Source: Amorphoplanes friuliensis DSM 7358
GTDB lineage: Bacteria; Actinomycetota; Actinomycetes; Mycobacteriales; Micromonosporaceae
DNA length: 64,000 bases
NCBI RefSeq assembly: GCF_000494755.1
Contig: NC_022657.1
Location: 7,532,001 to 7,596,000 of the forward strand
Direction: 5' to 3'
Shown: one piece after another, positions 60,029-64,000 of the stretch
Numbering within the stretch: position 1 is the first letter of the stretch
Layout: each line of letters begins with the position of its first letter
Position numbers and translations under genes: made by a program
The notes under the pieces: model-generated
Told to the model about the DNA's origin: nothing
What the model saw: the letters and a program-made list of their open reading frames with translations, nothing else
Database searches by the model: none

Positions 60029-61057
60029 ATGATGCGCGTCGTCGTGACCCCGGACAGAGTGCAGGTCGTCGAGGCGGCGGTTCCGTCACCCGGACCCGGC
60101 GAGGTACTGCTGCGGACCCTCGTCGCCGGCGTCTGCGGGTCGGACACCCACGCGTTGCGCGGGCGGCATCCGAACGTGACTCCCCCGTACGCCCCGGGTC
60201 ACGAGGTTGTCGGTGTGGTCGTCGAGGTGGCACCGGACGTGACCGCGGTGAGCGTCGGTCAGCGGGTGATCGTCGAGCCGGATCTGCCCTGCTGGAGCTG
60301 CAAGCAGTGCCTCGCCGGCCGGCAGAACCTGTGCGAGAACCTGGGCTTTTTCGGTTGCGGCTCGGAGCAGGGCGGCATGTCCGACCAGTTCACGATCGAC
60401 GTCCGCCGCTTGCACGTCGTCCCGGACGGTCTCGACGACAGGACGGCCGCCCTGATCGAGCCGGTCTCCACGCCGGTGCACGCGATCCGGCTGGCCGGTG
60501 ACGTGAAGGACCGCGCGGTGGCCATCCTCGGTGCGGGCACGATCGGTCTGCTGACCCTGAAGGTCGCCAAGGCCCACGGTGCCGGCCGTGTGGTGATGAC
60601 GGCCCGGTCCGCGCGGAGCCGGGAGCGGGCCCTGGCCTTCGGGGCCGACGCGGTCGTCGACGCGACCGCCACCGATGCCGCCGACCAGGTCCGCGCCGCC
60701 CTCGGGGAGAGCGCGGACGTCGTCTTCGACTGCGTCGCCGAGCAGTCGACCACCCTGCAGGCCCTGCGGATCGCCGACAAGGGCGGCACGGTGGTGGTCG
60801 TGGGGGTGCCGGCGGGTGACGTCCAGATCCCCCTCGCCCTGCTGCAGGACAGCCAGCTGCGGATCCAGGGCAGCGCGACCTACCTGCCCGAGGACTACAC
60901 GGACGCGATGACGCTCCTGGCCGACGGCACGGTCCGCGCCTCCGACTTCGTCACGGCCGTCCGTCCTCTCACCGAGGCGGCCGAGGCGTTCGCGGACGCC
61001 GAGAGCACCGCGCACATCAAGGTGCTCCTCGCCCCGAACCCGGACGAACTACGCTGA
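60029..61057 (+). CDS. Zinc-dependent alcohol/polyol dehydrogenase (MDR)
   Basis: 342 residues from ATG 60029 (or 60032). Medium-chain dehydrogenase: catalytic zinc Cys in GVCGSDTHALRG and GHE in PGHEVVGVV, structural zinc cysteines CWSCKQCLAGRQNLC, Rossmann loop AILGAGTIGLLTL. It resembles sorbitol/threonine/galactitol-type dehydrogenases and oxidises a secondary alcohol with NAD(P). The divergent LacI regulator suggests a sugar alcohol substrate. Confidence 0.9.
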   Translation: MMRVVVTPDRVQVVEAAVPSPGPGEVLLRTLVAGVCGSDTHALRGRHPNVTPPYAPGHEVVGVVVEVAPDVTAVSVGQRVIVEPDLPCWSCKQCLAGRQNLCENLGFFGCGSEQGGMSDQFTIDVRRLHVVPDGLDDRTAALIEPVSTPVHAIRLAGDVKDRAVAILGAGTIGLLTLKVAKAHGAGRVVMTARSARSRERALAFGADAVVDATATDAADQVRAALGESADVVFDCVAEQSTTLQALRIADKGGTVVVVGVPAGDVQIPLALLQDSQLRIQGSATYLPEDYTDAMTLLADGTVRASDFVTAVRPLTEAAEAFADAESTAHIKVLLAPNPDELR

Positions 61058-61066
61058 GATCGACGA

Positions 61067-61843
61067 ATGTCGCACCCTTCGCCTATCGTGCGGCCGGTGA
61101 AGCTTGCCGAGCTGGTTGCCGAGTCACCCGTGGTCCTGCCGGACGGGCGGCTGGTCACGCCCGAGAACGGCGGGCCGCCCGCCTTCTGGCTCAGCGGCGC
61201 CGCCCCCGCGGCCGGGCTGGTCGCTGAGCTGCGGGCCGGCGCGGCCACGACCGGGCTCCAGCCGCTGCTGCTCTGCAACGACCCCCGGCGCTGGGCGCGC
61301 GGCGAGGTCTACCCGGCCGGCATGTCCTCGGCCGACAGCCACCCCACCGGGCCGCTGCTGGCCACCTGGTGGCACGAGTTCGCCCCGGCGGCGCTGGCTT
61401 CGCTCGAACCGTACGGTGAGGCCTGGCCCGGTCTGGCTCCTTCCGGCGTTCCCGGAGCCGACCCCGACCGGGCGGCGGAGGCGTTCACGGCCCTGCTGCT
61501 GGCCGGGGAGACGCGCCTCGCGCTGGTGGCCGCCGCCTCCGGAGCCCACGCGCTGCCGGTCCTCGGCTGGTGGGCGCCGGGCAACTACACCAACGACACC
61601 GGCGAGATCGCCGGAGTGGTCCGCGGGTGGCAGGACCGCTTCGGGGTGCGGGTGGTGGGCATCAGCATGAGCGAGCTCCACCTCAGCGTGGCCGCACCGC
61701 CGCGGACGATCGAGCACGCCCGCCAGGTCGCGGCGGAGCACTACTCGTTCTGCCCGGACCAGATCGACCAGGGCACGGGGACGCTGGAGATCTACGCCCG
61801 GCAGCTGACCGGCGCCGCCGCCTGGTCGTTCTGGTGGGACTGA
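61067..61843 (+). CDS. DUF4253 domain protein
   Basis: 258 residues. The C-terminal ~110 form a DUF4253 domain: ALPVLGWWAPGNYTNDTGEIA, VRGWQDRFGVRVVGISMSELHLSVA, and the diagnostic AAEHYSFCPDQIDQGTGTLE. The N-terminal half is strand/helix mixed and Ala/Gly-rich. The function is unknown. It starts 9 bp after the dehydrogenase stop, so co-transcription is likely. Confidence 0.9.
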   Translation: MSHPSPIVRPVKLAELVAESPVVLPDGRLVTPENGGPPAFWLSGAAPAAGLVAELRAGAATTGLQPLLLCNDPRRWARGEVYPAGMSSADSHPTGPLLATWWHEFAPAALASLEPYGEAWPGLAPSGVPGADPDRAAEAFTALLLAGETRLALVAAASGAHALPVLGWWAPGNYTNDTGEIAGVVRGWQDRFGVRVVGISMSELHLSVAAPPRTIEHARQVAAEHYSFCPDQIDQGTGTLEIYARQLTGAAAWSFWWD

Positions 61844-61892
61844 GCGACCGGCACCCCTGGCTCTGACGGGCCCGGCGTGGTGAGCTGGCGGG

Positions 61893-63548
61893 ATGACGGA
61901 CTACGACATCGTCGTCGTGGGCAGCGGCTTCGGCGGCAGTGTCACGGCGCTGCGGCTGACGGAGAAGGGTTACCGGGTCGGCGTGCTCGAGGCGGGCCGG
62001 CGGTTCACCCCGGAGACGCTGCCGAAGACGTCGTGGGACCTGCGCTCGTTCCTCTGGGCGCCCGCGCTCGGCCTGCGCGGCATCCAGCGGATCACCCTGC
62101 TCAAGGACATCGTGGTGCTCTCGGCCGCGGGTGTCGGCGGCGGCTCCCTCGTGTACGCGAACACGCTCTATCAGCCACCCGCGCCGTTCTTCGCCGACCC
62201 GCGCTGGGCCGGGATCACCGACTGGGCCCGCGAGCTGGAGCCGCACTACGCACAGGCGTCACGGATGCTCGGTGTCACCGTCCAGCCGTCGATGACCCCG
62301 TCCGACGAGGTCATCCGGTCGGTCGCGCAGGACATGGGTGTCGGGGGCACCTTCCGGCGTACCCCGGTGGGTGTCTTTTTCGGTGAGCCCGGCAAGACGG
62401 TGCCGGACCCGTATTTCGGTGGGGCCGGGCCGGCGCGGACGGGCTGCCACGAGTGCGGCGACTGCATGATCGGCTGCCGGACCGGCGCGAAGAACCGGCT
62501 GGACCTCAACTACCTCTACCTGGCCGAGCGGGCGGGCGCGGTGATCCACCCGGACACCACGGTCAGGGCGCTGCGACCGGTCGAGGAGGGCTGGCGGCTG
62601 ACGACGTCCAAGGGCACCTTCACCGCCCGTCAGGTGGTGCTCTCGGCCGGCGCGCTCGGCACCCAGCGGCTGCTGCACGCCATGAAGGACTCCGGGGTCC
62701 TGCCGCAGCTGTCCGCGCGGCTCGGCGCCCTGACGCGGACCAACTCCGAAGCGCTGCTCGGCGCCCAGGCGAAGTCGGTGCCGGGCAAGCCGTTCTCGGC
62801 CGGTGTGGCGATCACGTCGAGCTTCCACCCGGACGCCGACACGCACATCGAGCCGGTGCGGTACGGCCCCGGCAGCAACGCGATGGGCCTGCTCACGACG
62901 CTGCTCGTCGACGGCGGCGGCCGGGTGCCCCGGCCGGTCCGCTTCCTCGGCCAGGCGCTGCGCCACCCTGGGCAGCTGCTCCGGTCACTGTCCAACCGGC
63001 GGTGGTCCGACAAGACGATCATCGCGCTGGTCATGCAGACCCTGGACAATTCCCTGACGGTACGCCGGACCCGCCGCGGGCGTCTCACCACCGGCCCGGG
63101 CCACGGACCGGCCAATCCGACGTGGATCCCGGTCGGTCACGAGGCGGTACGCCGGATGGCCACGAAAATCGGTGGTTTCCCCGGCGGCTCGGTCGGCGAC
63201 GTCTTCGACATCCCGATGACGGCGCACATCCTCGGCGGCGTCACGATCGGCGCCTCGGCGGAGGACGGGGTCGTGGACCCGTACCAGCGGGTCTTCGATT
63301 GTCCGGGTCTGCACGTGGTGGACGGTTCGGTGATCCCGGCGAACCTCGGTGTGAACCCGTCCCTGACCATCACCGCCCTGGCCGAGCGCGCGATGTCGTT
63401 GTGGCCGAATGCCGGTGAGCCCGACCCGCGCCCGGCTCTCGGCCAGGAATACCAGCGGCTGGATCCGGTCGCACCGCGCTCTCCCGCGGTCCCGGCGCAC
63501 GCGCCGGCGGCCCTGCGGATCACGCCAGCCGCCCCGCCACCGAGTTGA
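61893..63548 (+). CDS. GMC oxidoreductase, cholesterol-oxidase-like
   Basis: 551 residues. FAD-binding GxGxxG in VVVGSGFGGSVTALRL, the GMC signature VGGGSLVYANTLYQPP, HECGDCMIGCRTGAKNRLDL, and C-terminal HVVDGSVIPANLGVNPSLTI. This layout matches actinobacterial cholesterol oxidase-like (ChoD-type) flavoproteins. No signal peptide is present, so it acts in the cytoplasm or at the membrane. Its substrate may be a sterol or another hydrophobic alcohol. It follows the DUF4253 gene by 49 bp. Confidence 0.9.
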   Translation: MTDYDIVVVGSGFGGSVTALRLTEKGYRVGVLEAGRRFTPETLPKTSWDLRSFLWAPALGLRGIQRITLLKDIVVLSAAGVGGGSLVYANTLYQPPAPFFADPRWAGITDWARELEPHYAQASRMLGVTVQPSMTPSDEVIRSVAQDMGVGGTFRRTPVGVFFGEPGKTVPDPYFGGAGPARTGCHECGDCMIGCRTGAKNRLDLNYLYLAERAGAVIHPDTTVRALRPVEEGWRLTTSKGTFTARQVVLSAGALGTQRLLHAMKDSGVLPQLSARLGALTRTNSEALLGAQAKSVPGKPFSAGVAITSSFHPDADTHIEPVRYGPGSNAMGLLTTLLVDGGGRVPRPVRFLGQALRHPGQLLRSLSNRRWSDKTIIALVMQTLDNSLTVRRTRRGRLTTGPGHGPANPTWIPVGHEAVRRMATKIGGFPGGSVGDVFDIPMTAHILGGVTIGASAEDGVVDPYQRVFDCPGLHVVDGSVIPANLGVNPSLTITALAERAMSLWPNAGEPDPRPALGQEYQRLDPVAPRSPAVPAHAPAALRITPAAPPPS

Positions 63549-63642
63549 GCGGTGACGAGGCGGGGCCGTTCGATGGCCGGTCCCGCCGGTCCCGACTTCC
63601 GCCCCGCAGCAGGAGAGTCAGGACCGGCGAGACCAGGCTCCC

Positions 63643-64000
63643 TCAGGCGCGAGTGCAGGCCGCGCCGTTGAGGGTGAAGGTGGCCGGTGTGGTGAAGGTG
63701 CCGCTGGAGGTGCCCTGGAAGCCGAAGGACGTGCTGCCACCGGCCGGGATGCTGCCGTTGAAGGCCACGTTGCGGGCGGTCACCGCGCCGCTGCTGCCGG
63801 AGAGCGTGGCGTTCCACGAGTTGGTGATCGCCTGGCCGGCGGGGAGCGTGAAGCCGAGCGTCCAGCCGTTGATCGCGCTGCTGCCGGTGTTGGCGACCGT
63901 CACGTTGGCGACGTATCCACTGCTCCACGAGTCAGCCGCATAGGTGACCTTGCAGGCCGACGTCCCACCCGGCGGCGGGGTCGTGGGCGGCGGGGTGGTG
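63643..64000 (-). CDS. Secreted protein with C-terminal CBM2 (partial)
   Basis: The frame runs from the window edge to the stop at 63643-63645. It begins in a Pro/Thr linker (TTPPPTTPPPGGTS) and continues with a CBM2 module: ACKVTYAADSWSSGYVANVTV, NGWTLGFTLPAGQAITNSWN, FGFQGTSSGTFTTPATFTL and the closing Cys in NGAACTRA. The CBM2 tryptophans and disulfide cysteines are in place, so it binds cellulose or chitin. The catalytic domain lies outside the window. Confidence 0.9.
   Translation of the reverse strand, partial: TTPPPTTPPPGGTSACKVTYAADSWSSGYVANVTVANTGSSAINGWTLGFTLPAGQAITNSWNATLSGSSGAVTARNVAFNGSIPAGGSTSFGFQGTSSGTFTTPATFTLNGAACTRA

Overview
The window is high-GC DNA with frequent GTG starts, ATGA-type operon overlaps and families typical of filamentous Actinobacteria (DUF574 methyltransferase, LigD polymerase domain, TrmB/LuxR-like regulators beside secreted subtilases, NgcEFG-type transporters). 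It looks like a chromosomal segment of a Micromonosporaceae member, perhaps Actinoplanes. The genus is inferred from general gene content and was not tested.

Layout. 1-8.4 kb: 3' end of a haem peroxidase, lipoproteins, a TPR protein and a run of small proteins of SUKH, DUF4304 and zinc-ribbon type. 8.5-10.6 kb: a ribosomal-protection-type GTPase gene with a one-base frameshift, preceded by a possible leader peptide and followed by two copies of a 21-bp palindrome. 11.6-17.4 kb: two secreted S8 peptidases around a TrmB/LuxR-like regulator. 17.5-22.2 kb: LigD polymerase domain, PAS-GGDEF cyclase, MFS exporter and a monooxygenase-like protein. 22.2-26.15 kb: a guanidine-I (ykkC) riboswitch controlling a four-gene operon of a ureohydrolase and an ABC importer, read here as guanidine uptake and hydrolysis. 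26.2-30.2 kb: miscellaneous genes, one of them frameshifted. 30.1-33.2 kb: a NarL-type two-component system divergent from a fatty acid desaturase, with an 18-bp palindrome between them. 33.2-38.6 kb: SDR, methyltransferase, MBL hydrolase, a stand-alone mraY, tRNA-Lys(CTT), a 14-codon ORF with its own terminator, an inositol monophosphatase relative and a PAP2 phosphatase. 38.6-40.6 kb: a second two-component system. 41.4-44.4 kb: TAXI-TRAP transporter. 44.5-47.2 kb: CDP-alcohol phosphotransferase and acyl-CoA synthetase.

47.3-55.0 kb is an amino-sugar utilisation locus. A MurR/RpiR regulator, SIS protein, NgcEFG-like importer and secreted GH16 enzyme with a chitin-binding module form one operon, and a BadF/BadG-type GlcNAc kinase is divergent. 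The kinase gene carries an in-frame insertion of seven 21-bp palindromes, mostly in 81-bp units. The same palindrome family recurs outside genes near 10.7 and 40.9 kb. 55.0-64.0 kb: lipoprotein, acyl-CoA ligase, two LacI paralogues, DUF1905, zinc alcohol dehydrogenase, DUF4253, a cholesterol-oxidase-like GMC enzyme and the 3' end of a CBM2-bearing secreted protein.

The two strongest observations are the palindromic element family that has entered a kinase reading frame and the riboswitch-controlled guanidine operon.
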